Shown: positions 32,368 to 43,689 of the stretch, one piece after another
Layout: every line of letters starts with the position of its first letter
Numbering within the stretch: the stretch's first letter is position 1
NCBI GenBank assembly: GCA_002682825.1
Contig: NOKP01000005.1
Coordinates: forward strand, 1,116,001-1,180,000
Direction: 5' to 3'
DNA from: Neonectria sp. B-13
Lineage: Eukaryota; Ascomycota; Sordariomycetes; Hypocreales; Nectriaceae
Length of the DNA: 64,000 nt
Notes under the pieces: generated by a model
What the model saw: the letters and a program-made list of their open reading frames with translations, nothing else
What the model was told of the DNA's origin: nothing
The model's database searches: none
Translations under genes and position numbers: made by a program

Positions 32368-33543
32368 CTACCTGCGGTTGTACATCAACTCTGGTTGAAT
32401 GGTGCTGAGCTGTTCCAACCCTGTATTTTGTGTTGTAGTTTCTGCAGCCGACATCTGGCTAGAGCCGGCAGAACCGTCACGCGAATGGCGCAGGTTGGCC
32501 ATATCCGATGTTGGAGGAAATGAGCAAGAGAATGCTTCAACCTCGTCCCCGAGCAAATAGTATAATCCAGTGTTGTCGGTCGAGTTCAGGACTATGCGCC
32601 GACCCTCCAACTTTTCTTGTGCACTTTCCTGTACAACTTCCTTGCCATCGTATTGCTGAGTGCCCTGAACAACTTCTTTGTCCTCATCTTGTCTGCTGCC
32701 CACTACAACTTCCTTCTCATCGTCAAAGTTCAATGTCGGTAATGTACATGTCGAGCGATTCAGACTGGGGTGTAGGCTTTGAAGGTTGTGGTTGGCAGCA
32801 GACTCGGGTAGCTCTTGTCGGGGGGGAGGCGGCCATGAAGTAGATGGCCAAGATGCCATATTTACTTTACTCGGCTTTAGGTTGACTACATGCGGTGGTG
32901 TGACAGTCGGTACCGTGTTCTGAGGAGGTAAGGTTCGGTCGTTGCTAGACACTGTGAAAGATTAGAGGTCTGTCATGGAAAGAGCAGTGGAATACTAAGC
33001 ACAGCTTGACGCACCTGAGAGATCTCCGATGAGATCTCCGATGAGGTCTCCTAGGAGCGCAATATTTTCAAATTCAAAGGGCCCTTTTTCAATGTTGTGT
33101 CTTTCTTCGGGCTTTGGCTGGTTGCCAACATCAGTGAAGAGGGCAATATGCCGAACAAAGCTGAGCTCCGCGAGCACAGCAGCATGATGGCGACTTATGA
33201 CAGGCTCTTGGTTGCGGAATTCCATCGAGTCGACAAAGACCCATTTCCACCTGTTGCGGAAACTCAGTTTGCCCTCGTGTGCCTCCGGCCGGCACTTTTC
33301 GACAAGCTTATAGACGTTGGCGAGCTGTCGGTGTGCTCTCTCGATAATGTTATTGACGCGCTCGAGCGCCGCTGGCTGCTTCTCGAGGATGGCGAGGTGT
33401 TCATTTCGGACTTCGATAAGGCGCTGGAGGTCTTGGTTACAGATGCGCAGGAGCTCCAGGAAGGAGCGAACTTCATTGGGGACTTGGTCGTACTCGATAG
33501 CCAAGGAGGCTAGGTGGCGGAGGGGGTTAATGGAACCGCGCAT
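32368..33543 (-). CDS. Protein with fungal helical N-terminal domain and disordered tail
   Basis: Exons are complement(33015..33543) and complement(32368..32951), with a 63-nt intron (GTGCGT donor, CACAG acceptor); total 370 residues. Residues 1-160 are helical with heptad-like hydrophobics (SFLELLRICNQDLQRLIEV, VNNIIERAHRQLANVYKLVE) and a WKWVFVDSMEF turn. This layout is common in fungal N-terminal domains found on STAND or HET-type proteins and as stand-alone genes. A small internal repeat (GDLIGDLIGDL) sits at the domain end, encoded by a 15-nt tandem repeat. The tail (residues 175-370) is Pro/Ser/Gln-rich and low-complexity with three EVV[QV] phrases. There is no nucleotide-binding domain. 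Function is unknown. Confidence 0.6.
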
Positions 33544-34623
33544 TGTGGATTGTGGGGTCACACAACAGAAGGAAACACGAATAAGCGGTGCTGGCTGTCT
33601 ATTATTTGCGGGGGAGGATTCCAGAAGGCGAATCTCGCTGAAGAGGCCGCCTTGACTATCCACCTGTTTATTCGCATGGCGATCCTACTGACAGGTTTCG
33701 CAGGTTCGCGAGGGCTGAACAGGGCCGAAGGGAGGAGGGGGAGGATCGCACAACCTCGCGTGGGATGCACCTCACTAACGTAGTAGGCAGGCTGGATTCC
33801 CAGAGGGAGCCGGTACCAAAATAAACGTCTGCGTCGTACTTTCCCCGGCTGCCGTCGTATTGGTGGCTTTTCACAATCCCAGACAGGTGGTACCCAAGGT
33901 CCACTCAATGCTTGAGGGTGCGTTACAACAAAAACAAAGAATGTTGAAAGTATTTGGAGATTGTCCTGTGCGGTGGAGATATACACTAGCATGGGCTGAA
34001 GGGCTGGCGAGCGAGGGGATCAAGGAGCTGGTGCTTGCCAGCTTACGAAGCCCCGAAGACCGGCTGAAGGATTCAAGGCACGCTCTCAGTCGATCTCTAC
34101 TCGTTGTGTTTCAAGCCCAAGTGGTGTGGCAGCCGTGAGTTTGGTGATGCAAGACCCAACAGCGCGGCTGTGCTCGACTAGGGAACCTCCGCCTAAAGCC
34201 AAGGCTTTTATTGGTAGGCTAGCTTGGTGGCGGGAACTGAATATGCAGTAAGACAAGAGCATCCCCTTGGCAGTGCAGAGGCACCACCGCATGTACCCTC
34301 CTTTGCCTCTCCACATCACCTTTACAACCCCACTACGGAGTAGCTATTCCGGTGGGAGCAGCAGCGAAAGCGAAGACAGTTCGAGCATCAGCACGGGATC
34401 ATTGCAATTACTAACCATAGAGAATTCTACTGCTGCCTAAATTAGGCTCTGGACTATTAGATGTAGTCTTGATATTGGTGATTCTAATTGGGTCAAATCC
34501 TTGTTTGGTACCAAGGTGCCTCTGAAAGACTTGTGCGGAGAAAGTCAGAGTCAACACAAAGTACAATGACCTGCCAACTGATACCATAATGCATGGGCAA
34601 CCCTGGTCAATGAAGAATGATTT
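33544..34623. other. Intergenic, no gene supported
   Basis: This separates two minus-strand genes. ORFs here (for example 33860-34138 plus) show no recognisable domain. Promoter of the gene ending at 32368. Confidence 0.4.
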
Positions 34624-35762
34624 TCATGAAGGAATTAACACTGGCTCGACAACTCGTCGCGGAGAGCTGTATCGACTTCCATTCGGAGGACCGAGCTTGT
34701 CTAACCCGGCACAGACCACTACCCCCCGTTGCCTCGTGCTCGCACCACCGCCCTTAAACACAAACTGCCAGTCGCTAGGCTGGGAAAGAAGCACATAGCC
34801 AAGCTTGGTACACTCGACGATAACTGCTTGCAGGTGGTTGGTTTGCTCTTGTCGACTGGCCTCGTCAGGTGCCACGAAGTAATGCAGGAAGGTGTTGAGA
34901 GCGTTGGCCAAGGCTAGCGCCTGGTGAGAGGCCACAGACTCGGAGATTGGTAGAGGGCTCCGGTCCAGGGGGCTTGGGTGGAGAAGCATGGCTGAGAGCT
35001 GGCGCCATTTGGATGCCGCCACTGACATTGCTAGTGGAGGGAAGCCGCATTAGAGTTCTGCCACGCTGAAGGGTCATTTTGCGGGGGCTTACCATGAGGA
35101 TTGACATCCTGATGCTCTGCTGGGGGGATTGACTGGAGAAATGCGGCCACAGGCGCCGGCAGCATCGAGAGACGGCTACAAGAGTGAACGTCAATGCTTC
35201 TGAAGACAATTTCCGAGATGACATGACGTATGCCGACTTGACGGAATTCTGGCTGGGCGCACAAGGCAGCAACAGCCTCTGCATTCAGCTGCGTAAACCC
35301 GAGATTTACAAGGCCCTGTGACGAGACTGACGCGCCGACGGGGGTCGGTCCAAGATAGTAATTGTTTTCGACATGCTGCTGGATGAGGTCCCCTAAACTC
35401 CGCAATTCCGTTCCAATCTCTCTATCTGGCGTCGCGCTTAGGAGGAACTGGTCAAGTTGAGTGTCGTTGATAGAGGAACCGGTGGCCACCGTAGGCAGCA
35501 CATGCTCCTTTGGTTCGTGAGAGGCGTCAACCACAGCAACACTGCCCGCTTGGCGGCCGCTGGACTTCTTCCAGCGGCGGCGGAGAAGAAGCCAGGCGGC
35601 TGCGAAGCCGAAGATGAGTCCACCAAGGGCACAGCCGACCACAGCCCCGGCAAGCTCACCTGTCGAGACACCCGGCGAACAGCCAGATGTGGCACTGGTC
35701 GTTGACGATAGTACGGTGCTGGTGATAGAGTTGGAACCAGTTTGTGTCCGTGTCGTTGACAT
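34624..35762 (-). CDS. Single-pass membrane protein of a conserved fungal family
   Basis: Exons are complement(35093..35762) and complement(34624..35030), with a 62-nt intron (GTAAGC donor, CACTAG acceptor); total 358 residues. A Ser/Thr-rich N-terminus (residues 1-35) precedes one transmembrane helix (about 36-62: GELAGAVVGCALGGLIFGFAAAW) followed by an Arg/Lys stop-transfer run (LLLRRRWKK). The cytosolic part contains LGDLIQQHVENNYY, a SLLPP-like MLPAPVAAFLQSIPP stretch and, in exon 2, KWRQLSAMLLHP and ECTKLGYVLLSQPSDWQFVF. I recognise these phrases as conserved across filamentous fungi, but no function is assigned to the family that I know of. The outside Ser/Thr region could be O-mannosylated, as in wall-stress sensors. 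Confidence 0.75.
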
Positions 35763-36344
35763 CTCGAGGGGAGGGGAGGACGAGTCGAGGCCCGGTTGAT
35801 AATGTTGAAGACGAGTGAAAAAAATTAAAAGAATTGGTATCTCACTCGAGGGGAGTATGGACAGTTAGGATTACAATACCTTACTTAATACGTACATCAA
35901 GCTCTTACGGCACGTTCGAGAAACTACCCTACGACTGGTTTTGCACAGCCGAGTAACCTGTTCTCTTCCGCCCTCGCAGCCCCTAGTCAGCCATGAGACA
36001 GGCCGGGAAGACCCAGACCAGCTGCCGTATATTAGAAACTCGTGGCTTGACCAATAGGTCTGGCCAGTCTGATATCCGAAGTCCACCCGTGGCCCTCGGT
36101 GGCTGTTGTTGCTTTGGGGGCCACCCAGGCTGTCGGCCAGGCCAAACCCTGGTTGGGGCAAAGTAGTCAGCCTACACGTGTCATGTTTTTGATAATCATA
36201 AATTTGCTGCTCAGTGGGCTAGTGCTTTTGGGCAGCTTTCCTTGAGCAGATTGAGCTACCTTACTGTGTTCCTATCTGACTACGTTGAACATTGAACGGC
36301 GGCCTTCCCGCGCACGAGCCCAGGCAGCTCAGATAATTCGAAAG
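35763..36344. other. Divergent intergenic region
   Basis: This is the promoter region shared by the membrane protein (minus) and the Hsp70-like gene (plus). No specific site was identified. Confidence 0.4.
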
Positions 36345-38465
36345 ATGGACAATCAACCAGACATTCTCGTATCCGTTGACCTAGGTACAACCTTCACGGG
36401 TAGGTGTGTGGAATCGTGTTTCATGAGTGCAAGTGAGTTGACATGTTCAGGCGTCGCCTGGATGACACCCTGCACTCCCATCCAGGTCATCAACGACTGG
36501 CCGGGCAGTGGGGATCGAGGAGAGCGCAAAGTGCCCACAGCTCTCGTCTACAATGCCGACGGCAGCTTACTATCTTGGGGCTTCATATGCGCAGATGATG
36601 ACACTACCGTGCCAGGCAGGACTCGGCACGAGTTCTTTAAGATCTTCCTGGACGGAGACACATTGACCGCAGCGCAGCAACAGGGGCTCTCCAACGCCCC
36701 GCGAGACACGGCCGAAGCTCAGCGGTTCTTGAGGGATTACCTTCAGCAGATCTACGCCCATATCAAGGAGACTATTGAGATGCAGATTGGAAATCGGCAT
36801 ATTGGAGGCTGGAAAGATATGGCGGTGTTGTTCCTCTTTAGCGTGCCTACAACGTGGACAAATATGGCAATCATCAATACTTTCAAAGGCATAGTCCGAG
36901 ATGCTGGATTTGGCATCGAAGGGCCGCGGCATACCGCACATGTCGATCTGACTGAGGCGGAGGCTGCGGCTGTGGCGACGCTCAAGACGAGCGCCATCAA
37001 GTTTAACGTGGGCAGCATGTTCCTAACCGTCGACGCGGGCGGCGGTACGACTGATCTGGCCCTGATGCGTGTCACTTCAAATCATACCTCGTTCCCGCAG
37101 ATGTCGCAAGTTTCAGCCGTTAGAGGTATTGGTATCGGCTCGTCACTCATTGATAGAGCCTTTGCTCGGTTAGTTGCTCAACGCCTAGCTGCGTATCCCG
37201 ACGCTCAAGAGCGACTTCCTGCCGAATTTACGGCGCGGATTGCTAGGAACCACCATTTTAAGACGGTCAAGCACAAGTTTGGCGAAAAGGTATATATGCA
37301 AAAGGTCTTCAAGATTCAGCTAGAAGGGGTGTCGTATGATTTCAGTCACCCAGGCATTAAAGTTGAGGAGGGACGAATGCTTTTCTCCCAGTGAGTCGCC
37401 ACCGTTCTGTTGCAGTACTGGCAGATAACTAACTATAAACAGGGAAGAAATCCAGTCCCTCTTTGATGTGCAAATCGAGGGGATCATGAAACGAATAAAG
37501 GAACAGCTAGATTGGATGAGTGAAAACGGGATGAATGAGCAAGTGGTGAGGACTGCCAGTTGCCAAAGACCCAACTGCAAGCTGATGTCATAACCCAGGA
37601 GTACATGATTCTGGCCGGAGGGTTGGGTAGCTCGGCCTACGTACGAGACACGATCCACCAGCGGCTCTCGAACTACAACCACCCCAATGCCCGCCAAATT
37701 GTTGTCGTTCCATGTCAGGATCCCCAGCTAGTCGTGGTGCGTGGTCTTCTCTTAGACCAACAGCAGAAGATGGAGACGGGAGACATGGCAGTATTAGCGA
37801 CACGGATAGCTCGAGCGAGCTACGGTATTGTGGTCCGAGAGCTATACCAGCCAGCCATCCACTTCGACGAGGATATCCAGGATGATGCTTTTATCCCCAA
37901 CCAGAAATGGGCTATTAACCAAATTCAGTGGCTTATCCGCAAGGTGCGTATGAGGATCACTCCCCAGGGCTGGTGAGCTTCGGTCTCGTTGGATTTTTTA
38001 TTGATGGCCTGAGCAGGGGGATGTAATCAACCCGAACTCCTCATTGGCGAAGACGTTTGACATCAGGCTGGGTCCGGGAGACACAACGAGATCCTGGGAC
38101 GCCGAGATTGTGGTATCCCACAATGAGCGATCGTTTCTACCCCCGAGTTTGAAGCAAGGTGCGTTGCAGATCCATGTGAGCATGAATTGAGAGAGAATCA
38201 TCGACCTGACGGACCCTTTTTCGTCCGAAAAACAGCCGGCGCGACAAAACTGTGCTCAGTCAAGAGCAACCTTACCGGTGTCCAACAGAGTCAGCTGATC
38301 CTCAAGAAGAAGCGAGGGTCCTGCATACGGCGAGGCTACCTTTTCTACATCTGCCGGTTTGATGTGCGGGTCATCGTCGGTCCCGCAGATCTGCGGTTCG
38401 AACTATGGTTTGATGGCTCCCGGTTCTCTGGCAATCATGTGCCGATCGCCGTCAAGTGGGACTAG
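36345..38465 (+). CDS. Fungal Hsp70-like ATPase
   Basis: Exons are 36345..36399, 36451..37390, 37443..37545, 37599..37943, 38017..38158 and 38236..38465, giving 604 residues, the usual length for these fungal Hsp70-like proteins. Phosphate-1 motif: VDLGTTFTG (residues 11-19, split by intron 1). Phosphate-2: VDAGGGTTDLAL. Adenosine-site phrase: LAGGLGSSAYV in exon 4. The C-terminal beta part ends with DVRVIVGPADLRFELWF. It lacks the canonical substrate-binding lid, as expected for the actin-like, HSPA12-related fungal group. Such genes are often multiplied near NLR, HET and other conflict genes, though their role is not settled. Intron 5 (38159-38235) is the least certain. RIP-bleached DNA begins only about 60 bases past the stop, yet the gene itself is unmutated. 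Confidence 0.82.
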
Positions 38466-38522
38466 ACCCGGGGCAAGTTTTGAAACGGTTAACTGCTGAC
38501 AAGCATAGAGGAACAAAGGAAA

Positions 38523-39391
38523 ATCGACGAGTCATGGTCATGCGCCAAAGGAGATGTATCATACGAAGGACACATCCTTACCTAGGCTCTCCTCAAGCTT
38601 AACATTAAGACCAGCTTTGGCTTTATGCTCATCACTACTAAGCTAGAACTACCCCTAGATCTAAGCTAGAGCTATCTAACATTTTATAATAAGGGAGATA
38701 TTATAAGTGTATTTATACTTAAGGTAGTTACTAAAGTCTTTTATAAGTAGTTAAGTATTATCCTTAATATTTCCTTCTTTAAAGCCTTCTTTAAGATCTT
38801 TAGTATAACTATTATTAGTCTATAGCTTATAGTTAAAGGTAGTATTAATATATCTCTAGCTATAGCTAGTATTATTAAGACTAAGCTTTAGATTATAAGT
38901 TAGAAGGTATATTAAGTAATGCTTAATAAGAGTAATAATGAGTATAAATCTAAGGAAATTAGCAATAGGAACTTAAAACTCAACCAGATAAGCAACTTTA
39001 ATGGCATTGACAAGCCTAATGTTATAGTGCCAGCCTTTAGTACTTTGGTCACATAGCCCGCGCCTTGCGGCTGCGTCTCCTTACCTAAACGCTTGCCTCT
39101 CTTTAGAATTGAAGGGTAAGCTTCAGCTTATATATTAATAAGAATACTACCTTCTACTTCTAATCCATCTGCTTTATCTAACTATGTATTCTAGCAGTAC
39201 TCCTATTACACCTGAGTTCTATACTAGTACTTAGGTCTAGAGAGATATTATAGCTAAGCTATTAGTAGTAGCTGAGTTTAGTGTATGCTTTAGTAATAAG
39301 TGGGAAGTCTATTATAGGAAATGCTAGTATTATAGTTAAGATAGCTATAGGTATTTCCCTATAGAATATATATCTCTTTATATATAGCTTT
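38523..39391 (+). pseudogene. RIP-mutated duplicate of part of the gene at 1-2514
   Basis: The first 35 bases (CGACGAGTCATGGTCATGCG onward) are almost identical to 331-366. From there on the two can be followed base by base to about 1021. Differences are nearly all C-to-T or G-to-A, for example ATCCTCGCCCAGG against ATCCTTACCTAGG. Stops appear at former CAG/CAA codons. A 196-bp insert (39018-39213) interrupts it. It is a dead fragment, marking a past segmental duplication that was inactivated by RIP. Confidence 0.88.
39018..39213. mobile_element. 196-bp insertion inside the RIP-mutated duplicate
   Basis: The parental sequence (AAGCCC|GAGTTTTAC) is interrupted; CCT stands on both sides, suggesting a 3-bp or slightly longer target duplication. 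Part of the insert (about 39040-39100, CCCGCGCCTTGCGGC) keeps high GC while its neighbours are bleached, so it probably arrived after RIP, or was single-copy. No family was recognised. Confidence 0.5.
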
Positions 39392-39396
39392 AACTA

Positions 39397-41374
39397 CTAT
39401 TAAAACTACTATTTGGACTACTATTTCTACTTATCTATAATTATACTAAACAGTTATATATTTCCTTTACTTAAGCTTAATAAGAAGATAGATCTTTGGA
39501 TTTTAAACCTAATTATTAACTTTTACCCTCTTTAAACTCCTTCTACTAAATCCCTTTATATAATAGGATTCTTTTACTTTCTAATATATTATTCCTTTGA
39601 TTATAGATTAGTTAATATAGTATTACTTATTAACTATATAATTTATAAGGTATAAATAGAGTTATATAGCTTCTTAAGGAACTTTTTTTCTATAGTAATA
39701 ATATTATTATTCCTTTCTAGCTTTAGAGTTAGTCTCTTTAGAAAGAGCTATTCTATTATAATTAATTAAGTAATTACTATATTAAGCTATATTTTCTTTT
39801 ATAATAAAATATTATAACTAAAGATTATTAATTAGATTAATTCTTTAGGTCTAAAATAGATAATTATAAACTATTTTATATATTTTAAACTAGATTTTTA
39901 AGCTATAATTTATAATATAGAAATAAAGCTTAAATATTTTTTTAATTTACTATATAGGTTATATAAGAGTTTATATATATAGTTTAATAAAAGCTTATTA
40001 AGCTATAGTATAATTTAAATAGTTATTTTATATAATTAGTATTATAATTATTATATTATATAAAAAGTTAAATAGAATATAAAGAGATAACTTAGAAAGT
40101 ATAAAGATTAAGCTTATATTTTAAGAGATTTTAGTCTTTTTTAAGATTTAGCTTTTTAAGGTTTAGCTTTTTTAAGATCTAGCTTTTCTAAGATCTAGCT
40201 TTTCTAGCTAATTAAGATAGTAAAACTTATATTTTAACTTTATAATAGAAACTTTTATTTTCTTAAGTTATTATTACTTTAAACTTAAATATTAAGCTTA
40301 TTATACTTTTATTTTTTCTATTTTCTTTTATATAATTTAATCTTTAGCTCTTTCTTTAAGTATATACTATTAAGGATTATTATTTAAATATAATAGTCCT
40401 TAGTAGTATATACCTAAAGAAAAAGCTAAAGATTAAATAGTATAAAAGAAAATAGAAAAAATAATAGTATAATAAGCTTAATACTTAAGTCTAAAGTAAT
40501 AATAACTTAAGGAAATAAAAGTTTTTATTATAAAGTTAAAGTATAAGTTTTATTACTTTAATTAGCTAGAAAAGCTAAATCTTAAAAAAGGCTAAAACTC
40601 CTTAGAATAAAAGCCTAATCTTTATACTTTTTAAATTACCTTTTTATATTTTATTTAACCTTTTATATAATATAATAATTATATTACTAATTATATAAAA
40701 TAACTACTTTTATTTAAATTATATTATAGCTTAATAAGCCTTTATTAAGCTATATATATAAGCTTTTATATAATCTATATAATAAATAAAAAGAATATCT
40801 AAGCCTTATTTCTATACTATAAATTATAACTTAAAGATTTAACCTAAAGTATATAAAATAGCCTATAATTAACTACTTTAAACCTAAAAAGTTAGTCTAA
40901 TTAATAGTCTTTAACTATAATATTCTATTATAAAAAGAAATATAGCTTAATATAATAATAGTCTAATAGATTATAATAAAATAACTCTTTCTAGAAAGGC
41001 TATCTTTAAAGCTAGAAAGGAATAATAATATTACTACTATAGAGAAAGAGTTCCTTAAGAAGCTATATAATCCTATTTATACCTTATAGATTATATAGTT
41101 AATAAATAATATTATTCTAACTAACCTATAGCTAAAGGAGTAATATATTAGAAACTAAGGGAATCCTACTATAATTATCTCTAATATTAGCTATAAAGCT
41201 ATATAAAGGGATTTAGTAAAGAGAGTTTTAGGAAGCTAGAAAGGGCAAAAGTTAATAATTAGGTTTAAAATCTAAAGATCTATTCCCTTATTAAGCTTAA
41301 GCAAAGGAAACATATAACTATTTAGTACAATTATAGATAAATAGAAATAGTAGTCTAAATAGTAGTTTCAATAG
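39397..41374. repeat. Palindrome of about 1,978 bp made of two inverted copies of one repeat unit
   Basis: The left arm (39397-40382) and the right arm (40391-41374) are inverted copies of about 985 bp separated by 8 bp (TTTAAATA region). Outer ends read CTATTAAAACTACTATTTGG and its reverse complement; TA flanks both sides. Both arms are heavily RIP-mutated but can be aligned throughout. Less mutated versions of the end exist at 12727. Either a fold-back type element or two units inserted head to head. Confidence 0.75.
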
Positions 41375-41466
41375 TAATTAAGGATTATTATATCTAAATA
41401 TAGCTTTAATATTAGTACTTATCTTTATATTAAAGCTTAGGTACTTAAGATATTTAAGTAGCTAAG

Positions 41467-41834
41467 TATAACAGTTAGGCTTAACCTAGGGGTCTAGGGT
41501 AGGTCTAAGGTGTGTAATTTAATGATCAAGTGGATCAGGACGTTATAGTAAGCAATATAGGCCACAATAGTAATATGCAAAAGTAAGTTATTATATAACC
41601 AAGTAATGTTATTGATAGCTAAGGAGCTTAAGGCTCATATCTAATGTACTAAATGAATGTATATATATATAACGTAGAGCGACGATGCTCAGGAGCGCGT
41701 CGGTCCTGGAGCGCTATCGTTCCAGGAGCAACGTCATTCCTGTAAGTCGCGGTCCTTCTGTGATTGGTGAGAAAAAGTGGGTACGTTATAGTTCTGCCGG
41801 TTGTAACTGCCTAGTCCCAACCTGGGCCGTGATA
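41467..41834 (+). mobile_element. Solo LTR, 368 bp, with 5-bp target duplication
   Basis: It begins TATAACAGTTAGGC and ends GGGCCGTGATA. CTAAG flanks both sides (41462-41466 and 41835-41839). The original TG...CA ends are read as TA...TA after RIP. A second, more mutated copy lies at 61115-61502 with its own, different target duplication. No internal retroelement sequence is present. Confidence 0.78.
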
Positions 41835-41878
41835 CTAAGTATTAAGTATAATATTATACTTAAGTAAAAGAAGACTAT

Positions 41879-42060
41879 TGTAAGGAGATAAGCTAAGGGC
41901 CCCAAAGGGTCCCTACCAGGCTAGATCACATGACTTAGCCCCAGCCTAAGACCTACATTAGGACCGCTCGGCAAGCCCTCGAGAGATGCTTGCCAAGTGG
42001 AAGTCTTAATACACCTTAACCCCTACCTTCTGATTCACCCTGTGTACGCTAACCCTTACA
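41879..42060 (+). mobile_element. Solo LTR, 182 bp, unmutated ends
   Basis: It begins TGTAAGG and ends CCTTACA, a 7-bp inverted terminus with TG...CA. ACTAT flanks both sides (41874-41878 and 42061-42065). Its GC content is normal while surroundings are bleached, so it inserted after, or escaped, RIP. It is unrelated in sequence to the LTR at 41467. Confidence 0.75.
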
Positions 42061-42189
42061 ACTATTATAAAAAGTAATAACTATTTAAATCTTAGTTTAA
42101 TACTAATTAAAAGAAGATATAATCTATTATACTTAGCTTTAAACTACTTTTTATTTAATAACTTAAATATTATTATTATTTTTAAAGTA

Positions 42190-42975
42190 AAGATAGAAAG
42201 ATATAACCTTAAAAAGATAAAAGCTTTTACTATAAAGTTAAAGTATAAGTTTTATTACCTTAATTAACTGGAAAAACTAGATCTTAGAAAAGGCTAAAAC
42301 CCCTTAGGATAAAAGCCTAGCTTATAAGGTAACCTTTACACTTTCTAGGTTACCTTTTCACATTCCATCCAACCTTCTATATAATACAATGACCACACTA
42401 CTGATCGCATAAGATAACTGCTTCTGTCCGAATCATACTACAGCCCGGCGAGCCCTTGCCAAGCTATATACATAGGCTATAAGAGTTAGTATATATAAAG
42501 TAAATTAAAAGGTAGAAGTCTAAATGTCTTAAGACTTCTACTTAGTAAGTATCTCTTAAGGGCTTACTAAGTAGTCTTAATATAAGTTTTAAACTAAAGC
42601 TAAGTTATATAATCTAGCTTAATAAAGACTCTTTAGAGCTTTAAGCTTATCTTCTTATAAATATTTATTTAGAAAATAAAAGTAAAAACTTAAGCTTTAA
42701 GCTTAATAAGCTTTTATATCTTTTGTCTTTATAGTAAGATTCTTCTTCTTTCTATAATAAAAAGAAGATAATAAAAAGAGAATTCCTTTCTTTTATCTCT
42801 TAACCTTTCTTAAGACTATTTACCTTTATACTTAATTAAACTCCTACTAGTTTAGCTAGTCTATTCAGTCTAAGACTTCTATTATATTAAGCTTAAGTAA
42901 AATTCTTTTATTTATTTAATAGAATTATAAATAAGTAGAAATAATAGTTTTAAGAATAGTTTTAATAATAAAAGC
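42190..42975 (-). repeat. Fragments of the RIP repeat unit, partly unmutated
   Basis: 42190-42480 matches the unit's central part. It keeps GC-rich words (CGATGC-type text such as ACTGATCGCATAAG and CAGCCCGGCGAGCCC) from about 42370 to 42460, which show what the unit looked like before RIP. 42900-42975 is a mutated outer end (AGAAATAATAGTTTTAAGAA). Confidence 0.55.
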
Positions 42976-43240
42976 TTTATTATAAATATTTAATATTAAT
43001 ATTAATATATACAGAATTAAAATTATAAATAACTATAATATTCTTCTAAATAATAAAATAATTCTTTATATTTATAATCTTAATTACTTTATTATATAGC
43101 TATATTATTTATACTAAAGATATAAAGAAGGAAATATTAGCTAAAGTTAAAACTAAGAATATTAAAGATAATATTAAGATAATAAATCTAGCTAACTATA
43201 TCTTAATAATATCAGTCGTGAGGAATGTAAGCAAAACTTG
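42976..43240. other. AT-rich RIP sequence
   Basis: TA-rich text with no ORF or assignable repeat. GC rises sharply at about 43210. Confidence 0.5.
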
Positions 43241-43689
43241 ACTAGTGTTCCGTCAGCCTGTCGAAACGCTCAACTTCTACCCTGCGGCAGAATCGACCTG
43301 CGCTATCGAAGAAACCATAGACCTGATTAGTCGAGCCCCTTGCTCGACCGAGCCAGACGTTCTTGTTCCTTATCGCTGTGGGTATCGTGGGCTGGTGTGA
43401 TGGTGTGGCTCCCTTGCGGACGGACTGAGTTGCCCATCTGCCCTTACTTTTGCGGCTGTTCCGTCGTGGAGACATATTTGAGGGCCGATTCGACTCGATG
43501 GCTGGACATCGGAGAGCAGAAACGGCGGTGTGGTGATGCTGTAGCAGAAAGGTGCCGAGGTAGATGACATCGTCTTCCTCTTCAACCAGACGTCCAGATG
43601 TCGGACTTGACTCATCAGCACGCCGCTGTAAATTTTGCTCAGGACTACAGTTCGACCTCGGTTGTCGTGCGACCTGAGTCTTAAGACTG

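Noticed and set aside
33097..33513. 138-codon plus-strand ORF opposite the helical-domain gene
   Set aside because: Antisense shadow; the minus strand has a phase-consistent two-exon gene.
39397..41374. Palindrome ends read as Tc1/mariner terminal repeats because TA flanks both sides
   Set aside because: TA is expected by chance in such AT-rich DNA, the arms are inverted along their whole length, and no transposase frame exists.
38523..43240. Possible centromere or origin because of the very high AT content
   Set aside because: The block resolves into a gene fossil, palindromic repeat units and solo LTRs bleached by RIP, which explains the composition.
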